DNA of 64,000 nucleotides from Allobosea caraganae (GCF_003351345.1 NZ_QQTO01000021.1:372001-436000); one strand, 5' to 3'; counted from the stretch's first letter, positions 1 through 10,319 are shown. A program made the numbers and translations. The notes: a model not told the origin generated them from the sequence alone.

Positions 1-61
1 GCAGCGAGAACTTGGCGAGCGGGCCAAGATGCGGATCGGACAGGTGCGCGAGTTTGAACAC
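1..61 (-). CDS. Metallophosphoesterase, N-terminal fragment
   Basis: Read leftwards from a GTG at 61, the frame encodes 20 residues beginning VFKLAHLSDPHLGP and then leaves the window. The SDPH segment (residues 8-11) is the first metal-binding D-x-H motif of calcineurin-like phosphoesterases, which normally lies this close to the N-terminus. An in-frame TAA seven codons upstream leaves GTG as the only reasonable start. The substrate cannot be told from this piece. Confidence 0.72.
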   Translation of the reverse strand, partial: MFKLAHLSDPHLGPLAKFSL

Positions 62-138
62 GCCCTGTGCCTGCCCTTAGAGCAGGGCGGCCGTCAAGCG
101 CCGCGACAGCGCAGGCGCTCGCAGGCAGACGCAGGGCC

Positions 139-184
139 GCTCATAGAAGCTGGCAGGGACGCGCCCGCACCGGCTTCTATGAGC
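139..184. repeat. 12-bp perfect inverted repeat
   Basis: GCTCATAGAAGC (139-150) is repeated inverted at 173-184 around a 22-nt GC-rich spacer. It lies between the metallophosphoesterase start and a possible small gene, both on the minus strand. Neither side carries a T-tract, so it is not a clear terminator. Apart from this and the small frame at 220-336, I see nothing in 62-544. Confidence 0.5.
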
Positions 185-219
185 AGCCCCTACGTCCTGC
201 AACGATCGGTCGGCACGAC

Positions 220-336
220 TCAGTTGAACGAGTCGGTCAGTTCCGAAACGATGCGCGGGTCGGTCAGGGTGAGAGCGGGCTTCCAGACATAGGCGCGCTT
301 GGCCCGGAGACGAGCAGTGATGAAGGCGAGAAGCAT
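220..336 (-). CDS. Possible 38-aa small protein
   Basis: A short frame begins MLLAFITARLRAKRAYVWKP and ends at a TGA, with a GGGG stretch about 9 nt before the ATG as a weak ribosome site. It is basic at the N-terminal end and ends in a Thr/Asp/Ser-rich tail. Length and basic start recall small DUF1127-like proteins, but the conserved residues of that family are not evident. No partner is visible. It could be a chance frame. Confidence 0.3.
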   Translation of the reverse strand: MLLAFITARLRAKRAYVWKPALTLTDPRIVSELTDSFN

Positions 337-544
337 GATGTTTAACCCCAGCGAGTGAATGACCGTTCTGATCTGCCTTATTTGGGGCGCGTTTGTGACA
401 TTGCGACAGTTAAGATGACGAGTCCGTTATGCGTGAATTGCATAGACAATTAAGCCTTCCTTGGGATTCAGCTCCGGCATGAGCAAACCTGTCCACGGCC
501 AGGGAGACGCTGCTCCGACCCCGGTTTCGGGCGAAAAGCCGGGC

Positions 545-1000
545 ATGTCGAAGCCGATGCGGCGACTTCTGCACCTGTATTTCTGGTTGTCGCGCGGCAT
601 GACGCTGGGCGTGCGGGCCGCCGTGCTGCGCGGGGAGGGCGAGGTCTTCCTCGTCCGCCATACCTACACTGCAGGTTGGCACCTGCCGGGCGGCGGCGTC
701 GAGCTGGGCGAGACCTTGCAGCAGGCGCTGGAAAAGGAGCTGCACGAGGAGGCGCGGATCAGGCTCGCCGGCACGCCGCTGCTGCACGGCGTCTTCTTCA
801 ACCGGGCGATCTCGCGGCGCGACCATGTCGCGGTCTTCGTCGTGCGCGACTTCGTGGTGGAGGAGGTCAAGCAGCCGGATCGCGAGATCGCGGAGGCGGG
901 GTTCTTTCCGCTCGACGATTTGCCGGCGGGGACGACGCAAGGCACGCGGCGGCGCCTGGATGAGATCGTCAAAGGGAACTCTCCTTCGACGGATTGGTGA
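545..1000 (+). CDS. NUDIX hydrolase
   Basis: This 151-aa protein has a NUDIX fold. The Nudix box spans about residues 49-71 (GGGVELGETLQQALEKELHE then EARI), with the REUXEEXGU core degenerate: K replaces the first R and R replaces the G. It probably hydrolyses a nucleoside diphosphate linked to another moiety, with Mg2+ bound by the box glutamates. The frame is open back to 461, but the ATG at 545 begins MSKPMRRLLH next to the fold and is preferred. It stands alone on the plus strand and a palindrome follows the stop. Substrate unknown. Confidence 0.85.
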   Translation: MSKPMRRLLHLYFWLSRGMTLGVRAAVLRGEGEVFLVRHTYTAGWHLPGGGVELGETLQQALEKELHEEARIRLAGTPLLHGVFFNRAISRRDHVAVFVVRDFVVEEVKQPDREIAEAGFFPLDDLPAGTTQGTRRRLDEIVKGNSPSTDW

Positions 1001-1001
1001 T

Positions 1002-1032
1002 CTTCCCTTCTCTCCCTGCGGGAGAAGGGAAG
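1002..1032. repeat. CTTCCCTTCTC palindrome
   Basis: An inverted repeat with arms CTTCCCTTCTC and GAGAAGGGAAG starts right after the NUDIX stop codon. Relatives of this pyrimidine/purine hairpin occur at 12533-12571, inside uvrC near 48356-48466, and at 61234-61255, so it belongs to a dispersed intergenic family rather than being a dedicated terminator. Confidence 0.65.
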
Positions 1033-1193
1033 GGCCGTAGACGCCGAGTCACACCTCTGCTACAGGCGCGCCATGGCTGACCGGCAAGACGCTTCCTTCC
1101 TGCGACGACCGACGCGCTGAACGCGCCTCGCGCCCGGCTGCCTGCATGGCTGACCGGGCTTCTTGCCTCCCTGTCGTCCGCAGGTCTGCCGCC

Positions 1194-1706
1194 ATGACAT
1201 CGCTTCCGCTCACCATTCGCCATGAACTCCCCGCCGATCACGCCGCGATCGAGCGCCTGCACGAGCGCGCCTTCGGGCCGGGGCGCTTCGCCCGCACCGC
1301 CTTCCGGCTGCGCGAGGGCGTGCCGCAGGACGCGGCCTTGTCCTATGCCGCCCATGTCGGAACGTTTCTCGTAGGTTCGGTGCGGGTGACGCAGGTTTCG
1401 GCCGGGGGCCATCCGGCGCTGGTGCTGGGGCCGCTGACGGTCGATCCCGCCTTCGAGGGGCGCGGCATCGGGGCTGCGCTGATGAATGCGTCGATCGAGT
1501 CGGCCCGCGCAGCTGGCCACGACCTGATCATGCTGATCGGCGACGCGCCCTATTACGCCCGCTTCGGTTTCAGGCCGATTCCGCCGGAGCAGCTCGTCCT
1601 GCCCGGCCCGGCCAACCCCTTGCGCTTCCTGGCGCTGGAGCTGGTCGAGGGGGTGCTGGCTGAGCGCCGCGGCGCCGTCACGCCGCTGCGTCAGGCTTCC
1701 GCCTGA
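1194..1706 (+). CDS. GNAT family N-acetyltransferase (YhbS-like)
   Basis: This 170-aa protein shows the GNAT acetyl-CoA site: beta-4 LGPLTVDPAFEGRGIGAAL at about residues 79-96 contains the R-G-x-G-x-A loop, followed by helix 3 and the YYARFGF segment typical of COG3153 YhbS-type acetyltransferases. The acceptor substrate is unknown. The frame opens at 1146, but the ATG at 1194 gives the usual N-terminus (MTSLPLTIRHELPADHAAIE). Its last 29 nt overlap, tail to tail, the end of the large membrane gene on the minus strand. Confidence 0.85.
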   Translation: MTSLPLTIRHELPADHAAIERLHERAFGPGRFARTAFRLREGVPQDAALSYAAHVGTFLVGSVRVTQVSAGGHPALVLGPLTVDPAFEGRGIGAALMNASIESARAAGHDLIMLIGDAPYYARFGFRPIPPEQLVLPGPANPLRFLALELVEGVLAERRGAVTPLRQASA

Positions 1707-3777
1707 AGCTGCGGCCGGTCTCGCCGAGCCAGCCCGCCACCAGCGCGCCGAAGAGCAGGGCCAAGCCGATCAGCCCGATGAAGAGCGGCGAGATCGAGAC
1801 GCCGCGCACGATGCCGGAATCGCTGATGCGCAGGCCGATCCAGTCGGAGCCGGCGAAGGACGAGCCGGAGCGGACAGGGACGATGCGCGGCACGCTGATC
1901 GCGGAGCCGCTATCCTGGCCGATGCGGCGCGAGGAGCCGCCGGTCGCCTCGGCCAGCGCCTGAAGCTTGGTCGGGTCGCTGACCACCTCCATCAGCTCGC
2001 GCGGGTTCTCGGGGCCGACGCTGGCGAAGGCGGTGAGATTGTCGGCGGAGATGCGGTGGAGGCCGAATTCGCCCGCCTGGACGCGGGCGCTGAACAGGCC
2101 GGGCCGGCCGGGCTCCAGCGGCACGCTGCGCGGGTTGCCGTCAGGGCCGGTGACGATGACGGGGGCCGGGTTGTCGCCAAGCGTCTGCCGCTCGATCTCG
2201 ATGGTGCGGCCGCGCGCGGTGGCGCGCAGCGCCTCCTCTTCCAGCTCGGGCTCCTTCATCAGCCAGTGGCTGAGGCGGCGCAGCAGGTCGAGATAGGGAC
2301 CGCCATCACGGAAGCCCCGTGCCCAGAGCCAGGCATGGTCGGAGAGGAAGAGCGCGACGCGGCCCTTCTGCTCGCGCGCCAGCATCAGCAGCGGGCGGTC
2401 GCCGGGGCCGGTCATCACGGTCGAACCGGAGCGGGCGCGGGCGCCGACCATGCGCAGCCATTCGCCCCATTGCGGCGGCTGGACCTCGGAGCCCGGCAGG
2501 TCGCGGGTGACGGGGTGGCGGCGGCCGGGATCGCTGACCTGGGCGCGGTAGGCCTCGTCGATGACGCTGCCATCGGGCAGCGCCGGCAGGATCTGGCCGA
2601 GCGGCGTGCGTGCGAGCGATTGCGCGCCGGCATATTCGGGGCCAGCCGCGACAAGCAGGGCTCCGCCGTCGCGGACGTAGCGGACGATGTTGTCGAAATA
2701 GAGCAGCGGCAGGATCGACTGGTTGGCGTAGCGGTCGAAGATGATCAGGTCGAATTCCTTGATCTTGACCTGGAACAGCTCGCGCGTCGGGAAGGCGATC
2801 AGCGAGAGCTCGTTGATCGGCGTGCCGTCCTGCTTCTCCGGCGGGCGCAGGATGGTGAAGTGCACGAGGTCGACATTGGCGTCGGCCTTGAGGAGGTTGC
2901 GCCAGGTGCGCTCGCCCGGATGCGGCTCGCCCGAGACCAGCAGCACGCGCAGCTTGTCGCGCACGCCGTCGATGGTGATGACGGCGCGGTTATTGGCCAG
3001 CGTCAGCTCGTTCTCCAGCGGCGAAGCCTCGATCTCGACGACGTTCGGGCCGCCGCGGTCGATCCTGACCGGCACCTGCACGGTCTCGCCGACCGTGACC
3101 TCGCGCCGCGCAATGACCTCGCCGTCGCGGCGGATGGTCAGGCCGGCGCGGCCGGGGCCGCCCTTGTCGAGCACGCGCAGGCGGATGACCTGGTCCTTGC
3201 CGACGATGCCGAAGCGCGGCGAATCGAGCAGGACGATGCGGCGGTCGATCTCGGCGTTGCGGCCGGTGGTCAGCACGTGCAGAGGCGCGCGCAGGCCGAG
3301 CGCCTCGGCATTGGCGGGGGCGTCATGGGTGAGGCCGTCGGTGATGACGATGGCGCCGGCGACGCGCTCGGATGGCACATCGGCGATGCTGGCCGCCAGC
3401 GCCTCGAACAGGCGGGTGCCGTCGCCGGAGCCCTGAGTGTCGGTGACCTCGACGATGCGGGGCTCGACGCCCGCGACGCCGCGCAATTGCCGTTCGACCT
3501 CGGCCTGGGCGGCCTGGGTCTGGGCGGAGCGGTCGGCGAGGCGGTTCGAGCCGGAGCGGTCGATGACGACCGAGACGACGTCTTTGACCGGCTCGCGATC
3601 CTCGAAGACGAGCGAGGGATCGGCTAGCGCGATGGTCAGCACGACCAGCGCCAGGGCGCGCAGGATGGCGCTGCGGCCGGCCAGGACGAGCGCGACGCCG
3701 GCCGCGACGGCTGCGAGCAGGCTAAGCCCGATCAGCAGCGGCAGCGGCACCAGCGGGGCAAGCGAGACACTCCACAT
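1678..3777 (-). CDS. Membrane protein with vWA-like domain (COG5426-type)
   Basis: The last gene of a four-gene minus-strand operon, 699 aa. Two hydrophobic helices lie at about residues 7-55. A vWA-like domain follows, with VIDRSGSN (a MIDAS-like D-x-S-x-S) near residue 93 and ITDGLTHD near residue 147. A Rossmann/amidotransferase-like region (LIIFDRYANQ) is central, and a C-terminal helix at about 660-685 is followed by a basic tail. Such proteins accompany MoxR ATPases and DUF58 proteins and are thought to act in cell-envelope or aerotolerance-type chaperone systems. The start lies 3 nt after the upstream stop, implying translational coupling. Exact function unknown. Confidence 0.78.
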   Translation of the reverse strand: MWSVSLAPLVPLPLLIGLSLLAAVAAGVALVLAGRSAILRALALVVLTIALADPSLVFEDREPVKDVVSVVIDRSGSNRLADRSAQTQAAQAEVERQLRGVAGVEPRIVEVTDTQGSGDGTRLFEALAASIADVPSERVAGAIVITDGLTHDAPANAEALGLRAPLHVLTTGRNAEIDRRIVLLDSPRFGIVGKDQVIRLRVLDKGGPGRAGLTIRRDGEVIARREVTVGETVQVPVRIDRGGPNVVEIEASPLENELTLANNRAVITIDGVRDKLRVLLVSGEPHPGERTWRNLLKADANVDLVHFTILRPPEKQDGTPINELSLIAFPTRELFQVKIKEFDLIIFDRYANQSILPLLYFDNIVRYVRDGGALLVAAGPEYAGAQSLARTPLGQILPALPDGSVIDEAYRAQVSDPGRRHPVTRDLPGSEVQPPQWGEWLRMVGARARSGSTVMTGPGDRPLLMLAREQKGRVALFLSDHAWLWARGFRDGGPYLDLLRRLSHWLMKEPELEEEALRATARGRTIEIERQTLGDNPAPVIVTGPDGNPRSVPLEPGRPGLFSARVQAGEFGLHRISADNLTAFASVGPENPRELMEVVSDPTKLQALAEATGGSSRRIGQDSGSAISVPRIVPVRSGSSFAGSDWIGLRISDSGIVRGVSISPLFIGLIGLALLFGALVAGWLGETGRSFRRKPDAAA

Positions 3778-3780
3778 GAG

Positions 3781-6609
3781 CTATTGTCCCAGACGCTCGA
3801 GCAGGGCGGGGACATGGACCTGGTCCGCCTTGTAGTTGCCGGTGAGCGCGTACATCACGAGGTTGACGCCGGCCCTGAGCGCCATCTCGCGCTGGCGCGG
3901 ATCGGAGCCGGACATCGGCACCAGGCCTTCGCCGCGGCGGTTCACTGCCCAGGCGGAGGCGAGGTCGTTCGAGGTGATCACGATCGGCGAGACGCTGTCG
4001 CCGGCGCGGGCCGGGCGGCGGCCATCCTCGCCGGCCGGCGGCAGGATCTCGACCCAGGTCGTGCCGGTGTCGTAGCGGCCGACGAAGCCGTCGAGGATGT
4101 AGAAGGTCTTGGTCAGGACGTGGTCGCGCGGGATCGGCTCCAGCTCGGGGATGTCGAGCGTCTGGAGCATGCGCTTGAGCTGCTCGCCCTCCGGCGTGGT
4201 GCCGCCGCCGGGCCGCGCGCTCATGGCGTCGCGGGTGTCGAAGATCACCAGGCCGCCGCCCTTCATGTAGGCTTCGAGCTTGCGCAGGGTCTCGGGCGCC
4301 GGGATCGGCCGACCGGCCACGACCGGCCAGTACAGGATCGGGAAGAAGGCGAGCTCGTCGCGGGCGGCATCGACGCCGACGGCCTCGCCGGGTTCGAGCG
4401 CGGTGCGGGCGCCGAGCACGATGTTGAGGCCGGCGAGCCCTGCCTTCGACATGTCGTCGACCGCCTTGTCGCCGGTGATGACATAGGCGAGCCGGGTGAC
4501 GGCGCCGGCGGCGAAGAGCTCGCGTGGGATCGGCGGGCGCGTGTCCGGCGGGGCGGCCGGGACGGGCTGCGACTGCGCCAGGGCAGGCGTGCCGCCCGTG
4601 GCGATGGCAAGGGCGACCCCGAGGCCGAAGAGCAGCGCTGCGGTGGCGGCGCGGTTGGGACGGGCGAAGCGCAGCCGGCCGCCGAGCCAGAGCGTCGCCA
4701 AGGTGTCGGCGACGAGCAGCAGCAGCGCCAGCACGAGCAGCTGCGGGCGGATATCCTGGGCGACCGGGCGGTCGACCGGCAGGATCGGCGCGCCGAGGCT
4801 GGCGAGGTCGAGCGCCTTCAGCGTGTCGGCGGGGGCAAGCGCATTGACCGCCAGCGAGCCGTCGGCCGGGCCATAGATGCCGGGTGGATGCGCCAGCGTG
4901 GCGCGGCCGACGAAGCTGCGGGCGACGGGCTGGGCGGTGGCCGGCGGCGAGCGGAACACGCCGCGGCCATCGAGAACCCGTGTCGGCGAGAGCGTGTCCA
5001 CGCGCGCATCCTCTGCTTGCGCCTCCTGCGGGCCGGTGCCGGCAAGCGCCAGGACCTTGCGCAGCATTTCGACGAAGAGGCCGGAGAGCGGCAGGTTCGA
5101 CCAGGTCGTATCGGCGGTGATGTGCATCATGGCGATGACGCCGTCGCCGCGCCGCTCGCCGGTGACGACCGGCGTGCCGTCCTCCAGGGCAGCCCAGGTC
5201 TTACGCGCGAGATCGGCATCGGGTTCCGCCAGGATCTGCCGGCTGACGCGGACATCGTCGTTGATCTGCGTGCCGAAGAACGGGCTTTCGCGGGTGAAGG
5301 GCGCGAGCTTGCGCGGTGTATCCCAGGACAGGCCGCCGCCGAGCGTGCGGCCGCCGCGGCGCAGGCGCACCGGTGTCAGGTCGTCAGTTGCCGCGGCGAG
5401 GCGCGCGCCGGCGAAGCGCAGCAGCACGCCGCCACGCTCGATGAAGGTCGAGATCTTGGCGGCGGTGTCGCGGTCGAGCGCGCCGATATCGGCCAGCACC
5501 AGCACGGACAAGTTCTGCGCCAGCAATTCGCCGATCGGGTCGGAGGAGCCGGCGCGCGGCTCGCGGATCTCGGCGAAAGGCTGGAGTGCGCGCGAGACGT
5601 AATAGGTCGGCGAGAGCAGCGGCTGGGCGGTGTCGGTCGTGGTGCCGGAGACGATGCCGACGCGGCGGCGCTTGGCACGGTCGTCGAGCAGGGCGACGGC
5701 GCCGGCGCTGGCCTCGCCGACGAGGTCGAGCCGCGAGACGGCGTTGCGGACCTCGATCGGCAGGGTCAGCCGGGCGGTCGTCTCGGTTTCCGTCGGGCCG
5801 AAGACGAAGGGCGCGTCGCCCAGCGGCAGGCCCTTGAGGTCGAGCGCGCGGACCTGGCCGCTGGGCGGGGCGCCTGTCGTCGGGCGCAGCACCTTGACGG
5901 TCAGAGCGCCGGCGAGGTTCTCGGCCGCGGCCAGTGCGCGCTGGGCAGGCGGGCTGGCATGGATCGAGAGGCGGCTGGAAGCGGCCTCCTGCTTCAGCCG
6001 GGCCAGGAAGGCGCTGTCGTCGCCGATGCCGAGCCCGTCGGATATCCAGACGATCTCGGCGTCGCGCGAGGTGCCCAGGAAGGCGTCGATGCGCGGCAGA
6101 TAGGCGGCGCGGTCGGGCGCATGCGGCTGCAAGGGCAGGGCGCGCAGGCGGTCGAGCGCGGCGCGCGGCTCGGAGAGGGCGATGTCGACGGGCGTCTCGG
6201 CCAGGCCGACGATGGCGACCGGGCGACCTTCGCGGCCGGCCGCTGCAACGCGCGATTCGGCAATGGCGAGGCGCTCGGGCCAGTCGGTCGCGGCGCCGAA
6301 GCCGTTATCGACGAGCAGCAGCAACGGGCCGCGCAGGACGGCCGCCTCGCGCTGGGGATTCCAGATCGGGCCGGCGACGGCGAGGATGGCCAGCGCGGCG
6401 ATCGCCATGCGCAAGGCCAGCAGCCACCACGGCGTATGCGCCGGCAGCTCGCGCTTGGCGAGGAGGTCGGCCATGATCTTGAGCGGCGGGAAGTCGATCC
6501 GGCGCGGGCGCGGTGGCGTCACCCTGAGGATCAGCCACAGCGCCGGCAGCAGCGCCAGCGCGGCGAGCGCGAGCGGGGCGGAGAAGGCGATCGGCAATGC
6601 GCTCAGCAT
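3781..6609 (-). CDS. BatA / DUF4159 double-domain membrane protein
   Basis: A 942-aa protein. The first 85 residues hold two hydrophobic helices around a basic loop (PRPRRIDFPPLK), the BatA-type N-terminus. The middle is a large soluble region with several Rossmann-like segments. Two helices near 655-705 precede a C-terminal DUF4159 domain (RLAYVITGDKAVDDMSKAGL, then a segment containing GGGLVIFDTRD). It lies between the DUF58 gene (13 nt gap) and the vWA-like gene (3 nt gap), so all are probably one transcript. The family is common in Hyphomicrobiales; role inferred as a membrane partner of the MoxR ATPase. Confidence 0.85.
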   Translation of the reverse strand: MLSALPIAFSAPLALAALALLPALWLILRVTPPRPRRIDFPPLKIMADLLAKRELPAHTPWWLLALRMAIAALAILAVAGPIWNPQREAAVLRGPLLLLVDNGFGAATDWPERLAIAESRVAAAGREGRPVAIVGLAETPVDIALSEPRAALDRLRALPLQPHAPDRAAYLPRIDAFLGTSRDAEIVWISDGLGIGDDSAFLARLKQEAASSRLSIHASPPAQRALAAAENLAGALTVKVLRPTTGAPPSGQVRALDLKGLPLGDAPFVFGPTETETTARLTLPIEVRNAVSRLDLVGEASAGAVALLDDRAKRRRVGIVSGTTTDTAQPLLSPTYYVSRALQPFAEIREPRAGSSDPIGELLAQNLSVLVLADIGALDRDTAAKISTFIERGGVLLRFAGARLAAATDDLTPVRLRRGGRTLGGGLSWDTPRKLAPFTRESPFFGTQINDDVRVSRQILAEPDADLARKTWAALEDGTPVVTGERRGDGVIAMMHITADTTWSNLPLSGLFVEMLRKVLALAGTGPQEAQAEDARVDTLSPTRVLDGRGVFRSPPATAQPVARSFVGRATLAHPPGIYGPADGSLAVNALAPADTLKALDLASLGAPILPVDRPVAQDIRPQLLVLALLLLVADTLATLWLGGRLRFARPNRAATAALLFGLGVALAIATGGTPALAQSQPVPAAPPDTRPPIPRELFAAGAVTRLAYVITGDKAVDDMSKAGLAGLNIVLGARTALEPGEAVGVDAARDELAFFPILYWPVVAGRPIPAPETLRKLEAYMKGGGLVIFDTRDAMSARPGGGTTPEGEQLKRMLQTLDIPELEPIPRDHVLTKTFYILDGFVGRYDTGTTWVEILPPAGEDGRRPARAGDSVSPIVITSNDLASAWAVNRRGEGLVPMSGSDPRQREMALRAGVNLVMYALTGNYKADQVHVPALLERLGQ

Positions 6610-6622
6610 GATCGCGATTCCC

Positions 6623-7534
6623 CTAGCGGCCGGTGCCGCGCGAGGCGGCGATCAGGCTGGCGATCCTGAGCACGGCCTCGCTGGCGGGCCGGTCGGTGCG
6701 ATGCAGCGTCAAGGTCCAGCCGGCGCGGCGGCAGGCCTCTCTGATGGCGTCGCGATGGGCCTCCAGCCGCTGGCGATATTCCTCGCCCCAGGCGCCGGCG
6801 TCGCCGACGCGCAGCGAGAGCCCGTCCTCGAGGTCGAAGAGCTCGGCCTGGCCGCTGAACGGGAAGGTCTCCTCGATCGGGTCGGCGATCAGCAGGATAT
6901 GGCCGCGGGCGCCGCTCGACGACAGGGTGGCGATGCGCTTGGCGAGCGCATTGGCCGGGGTCAGTCCGTCGGTGATGATGATGGCGTCGGCGAGGCGCGG
7001 CAGCGGCTCGTCCGGCGGCAGGTCGGCATCGGCCTTCTTGTCGACCAGGATGGCCTGGGCCAGCAATTCGACGATGCGGCGCGAGGCGAGCGCCCGGGTC
7101 AGGCCGAGATGGCCGACGCGCTCGCCGCCCTCGACCAGCGTCTCCGCCAGCGCGAAGCCGGCGATCAGGGCGCGGTCGACCTTGCTGGCCTGCGCCAGCG
7201 AGGAGGCGAAGCCCATCGAGGCCGAGCGGTCGATCCAAAGCCAGATCGCATGCGAAGCCTCCCATTCGCGTTCGCGCACGAAGAGATGGCCGTCGCGGGC
7301 CGAGCGGCGCCAGTCGATGCGCGAGGCGGACTCGCCGGTGACCAGCGGCCGGTACTGCCAGAAGGTCTCGCCCGGCCCGGCCCGCCTGCGGCCATGGATG
7401 CCGTGCACGCTGGCCGAGACGCGCCGCGCCTCCAGGATCAACCGCGGCAGGCGCGCCGCGAGATCGAGCGAGGCCGAGATGACCGGCCGGGCCGGCTGGC
7501 GTTCGGACGGGTTGAGAACCCGCGTGCGCAACAT
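6623..7534 (-). CDS. DUF58 domain protein
   Basis: 303 aa. It carries the DUF58 hallmark around residues 54-90 (GPGETFWQYRPL, then SRIDWRRSA and VREREWE), followed by a vWA-like segment with WIDRSASMGF and AIIITDGLTP, which resembles a MIDAS. The frame is open to 7597, but the ATG at 7534 begins MLRTRVLNPSERQ, avoids overlap with moxR (10 nt gap) and fits family length. DUF58 proteins are regularly encoded after MoxR AAA ATPases and are thought to be their substrates or adaptors. Confidence 0.88.
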   Translation of the reverse strand: MLRTRVLNPSERQPARPVISASLDLAARLPRLILEARRVSASVHGIHGRRRAGPGETFWQYRPLVTGESASRIDWRRSARDGHLFVREREWEASHAIWLWIDRSASMGFASSLAQASKVDRALIAGFALAETLVEGGERVGHLGLTRALASRRIVELLAQAILVDKKADADLPPDEPLPRLADAIIITDGLTPANALAKRIATLSSSGARGHILLIADPIEETFPFSGQAELFDLEDGLSLRVGDAGAWGEEYRQRLEAHRDAIREACRRAGWTLTLHRTDRPASEAVLRIASLIAASRGTGR

Positions 7535-7544
7535 CAAATCGGTC

Positions 7545-8567
<1,023 letters not shown>

Positions 8568-8717
8568 GTCGATCTCCTTCACCCTCATCGGGGCGGACTA
8601 GGTTGCCCTGAGTGTGGACGGGCGATCCGGCGGGCTCAAGGCCTGTAGGCTTCCGGTGCACAGAACTCGGCTTCACGATTATGTGGAGTTCAAGGCAAAG
8701 GCTCAGATGCAACCAAT

Positions 8718-9329
8718 ATGCCGCAGGCGGCGGAGACGGGCGTTTCGATGAATCAACCGGCTGAGGCGATGGACCGGCTGCTGACCGCCCTGCGCGATGG
8801 AAAAACGCGCGGATTGCCGCCGGTCGAGCGCTGGAACCCGCCATTTTGCGGTGATCTCGACATGCGCATCGCCGCCGACGGCACCTGGTTCTACCTGGGA
8901 ACGCCGATCGGGCGGCCGGCTTTGGTGAAATTGTTCTCGTCGGTCCTGCGCCGCGACGACGGCGATTACTTTCTCGTGACCCCGGTCGAGAAGGTCGGGA
9001 TCAAGGTCGAGGATGCGCCGTTCCAGGCGGTCGAGATGGCGGTGGAGGGCGAGGGCGACCGGCGCTCCATTGCCTTCCGCACCCAGGTGGACGACGTGGT
9101 GAGCATCAGTGACGGCCATGCGATTCGGTTCGAGCGGGCGGCGAAGGGCGGGCTGAAGCCCTATATCCATGTCAGGCGCGACCTCTGGGCCAGGGTGACC
9201 CGGGCGTTGACCTACGACCTGCTGGCGCTCGGCGAGGTCCGCGAGGTCGAGGGCCGGGAGATGTTCGGCGTGGCGGCGGCGGGAGTGTTCTACCCGGCCG
9301 TGCCGGCCAGCGAGATCGAAGGACTCTAG
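8718..9329 (+). CDS. DUF1285 domain protein
   Basis: A 203-aa soluble protein matching the DUF1285 family: conserved CGDLDMRIAADGTWFYLGTP, then a segment with LFSSVLRRDDGDYFLVTP and VEKVGIKVEDAPF. ATGs at 8718 and 8748 are both possible starts; the second begins MNQPAEAMDRLL. It is followed after 6 nt by a NUDIX gene and then DUF6111 and cca, an arrangement common in Hyphomicrobiales. Biochemical function unknown. Confidence 0.88.
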   Translation: MPQAAETGVSMNQPAEAMDRLLTALRDGKTRGLPPVERWNPPFCGDLDMRIAADGTWFYLGTPIGRPALVKLFSSVLRRDDGDYFLVTPVEKVGIKVEDAPFQAVEMAVEGEGDRRSIAFRTQVDDVVSISDGHAIRFERAAKGGLKPYIHVRRDLWARVTRALTYDLLALGEVREVEGREMFGVAAAGVFYPAVPASEIEGL

Positions 9330-9335
9330 CGCTCA

Positions 9336-9980
9336 ATGCAGCCTCTCAATCTGATGGCGAGCGAGATCGCCGACCTGGCTCTCGCCCGCTTGCGGCATGA
9401 GCCGCCCGACTATGGCGACCTGATCAGCCGCCCGCGCGGCGACCATGACCACCAGCCCGAGCCGATCGCGCCGCCCGATGAGCGTGCAGCGGTGCAGGCC
9501 GCCGTGCTGATCCCGATCGTGCTGCGCGAGGAGGGGCCGACCGTGCTGCTGACGCTGCGCGCCTCGGGCCTGCGCAGCCATTCGGCGCAGGTCGCCTTTC
9601 CCGGCGGGCGGGTCGACGCGGTCGACGGCTCGCCGGTGGTCACGGCCCTGCGCGAGACGGAGGAGGAGATCGGCCTCGCCCGCGAGCATGTCCGGACGGT
9701 CGGGTTCCTCGATGCCTATCTGACGGGCACGGGCTACCGGATCGTGCCCGTGGTCGGGCTGATCGCGCCGCCCTTCGACCTCACGCTCAACCCGCATGAG
9801 GTCGACGACGCCTTCGAGACGCCGCTCGCCTTCCTGATGGACCCCGCCAATCACCGGCGCGAGGGGCGGGAGTGGAAGGGGCGTTACCGTACCTACTATG
9901 CGATGCCCTTCGGCGATCGCTATATCTGGGGCGCAACCGCCGGCATGATCCGCAATCTCTACGAGCGGCTCGCCGGCTGA
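9336..9980 (+). CDS. CoA pyrophosphatase-type NUDIX hydrolase
   Basis: 214 aa. It contains the UPF0035 signature LLTLRASGLRSHSAQVAFPG directly before the Nudix box GGRVDAVDGSPVVTALRETE-EEIGL, the pattern of NudL/YeaB enzymes that cleave coenzyme A to 4'-phosphopantetheine and 3',5'-ADP. The start is 6 nt after the DUF1285 stop, so the two are probably co-transcribed. Activity on CoA itself is inferred from the family. Confidence 0.9.
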   Translation: MQPLNLMASEIADLALARLRHEPPDYGDLISRPRGDHDHQPEPIAPPDERAAVQAAVLIPIVLREEGPTVLLTLRASGLRSHSAQVAFPGGRVDAVDGSPVVTALRETEEEIGLAREHVRTVGFLDAYLTGTGYRIVPVVGLIAPPFDLTLNPHEVDDAFETPLAFLMDPANHRREGREWKGRYRTYYAMPFGDRYIWGATAGMIRNLYERLAG

Positions 9981-10061
9981 GTTGAAGCATCGTCGAGCGA
10001 GGCGGCTCCCGCCTTGCGTGAAGACGATGCGTCGAGTGCGATAGGATTGGATAGCGCGCCC

Positions 10062-10319
10062 ATGCTGCGTTCCGTCATCGAAGAGCTGCTGCTTTTCGTT
10101 CTGCCCTTCTGTCTTTTCGCGGGCTATCTCATCGTCAACCGGCGCAACCCGCTCGATGTCGAGCATTGGGACGGGCATCTGTTTCGGCTGACCGTGGCCG
10201 GGCTCGTGCTCGGCATCGCCGTCTTCGCCTATAGCGGTTTCATCGCGCCCCGAAACCAGGGCGCCTACGACCCGCCGCATATGGAGAACGGCCAACTGGT
10301 GCCGGGCCATTTCAAATGA
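10062..10319 (+). CDS. DUF6111-like small membrane protein
   Basis: An 85-aa protein with two hydrophobic helices (about residues 7-25 and 42-62) joined by a polar loop with NRRNPLDVEHW, and a C-terminal Pro/His-rich tail (YDPPHMENGQLVPGHFK). It matches the pattern of DUF6111 proteins, which sit next to cca in many Rhizobiales. The ATG at 10062 is preferred over an upstream ATG at 10014. Its stop overlaps the cca start in ATGA, indicating coupling. Function unknown. Confidence 0.75.
   Translation: MLRSVIEELLLFVLPFCLFAGYLIVNRRNPLDVEHWDGHLFRLTVAGLVLGIAVFAYSGFIAPRNQGAYDPPHMENGQLVPGHFK

Noticed and set aside
3784..6669. A 961-codon open frame opposite the BatA/DUF4159 gene
   Set aside because: GC-rich DNA leaves antisense frames open; its product is Arg/Gly/Ala/Asp-rich with no fold, while the opposite strand has clear domains.
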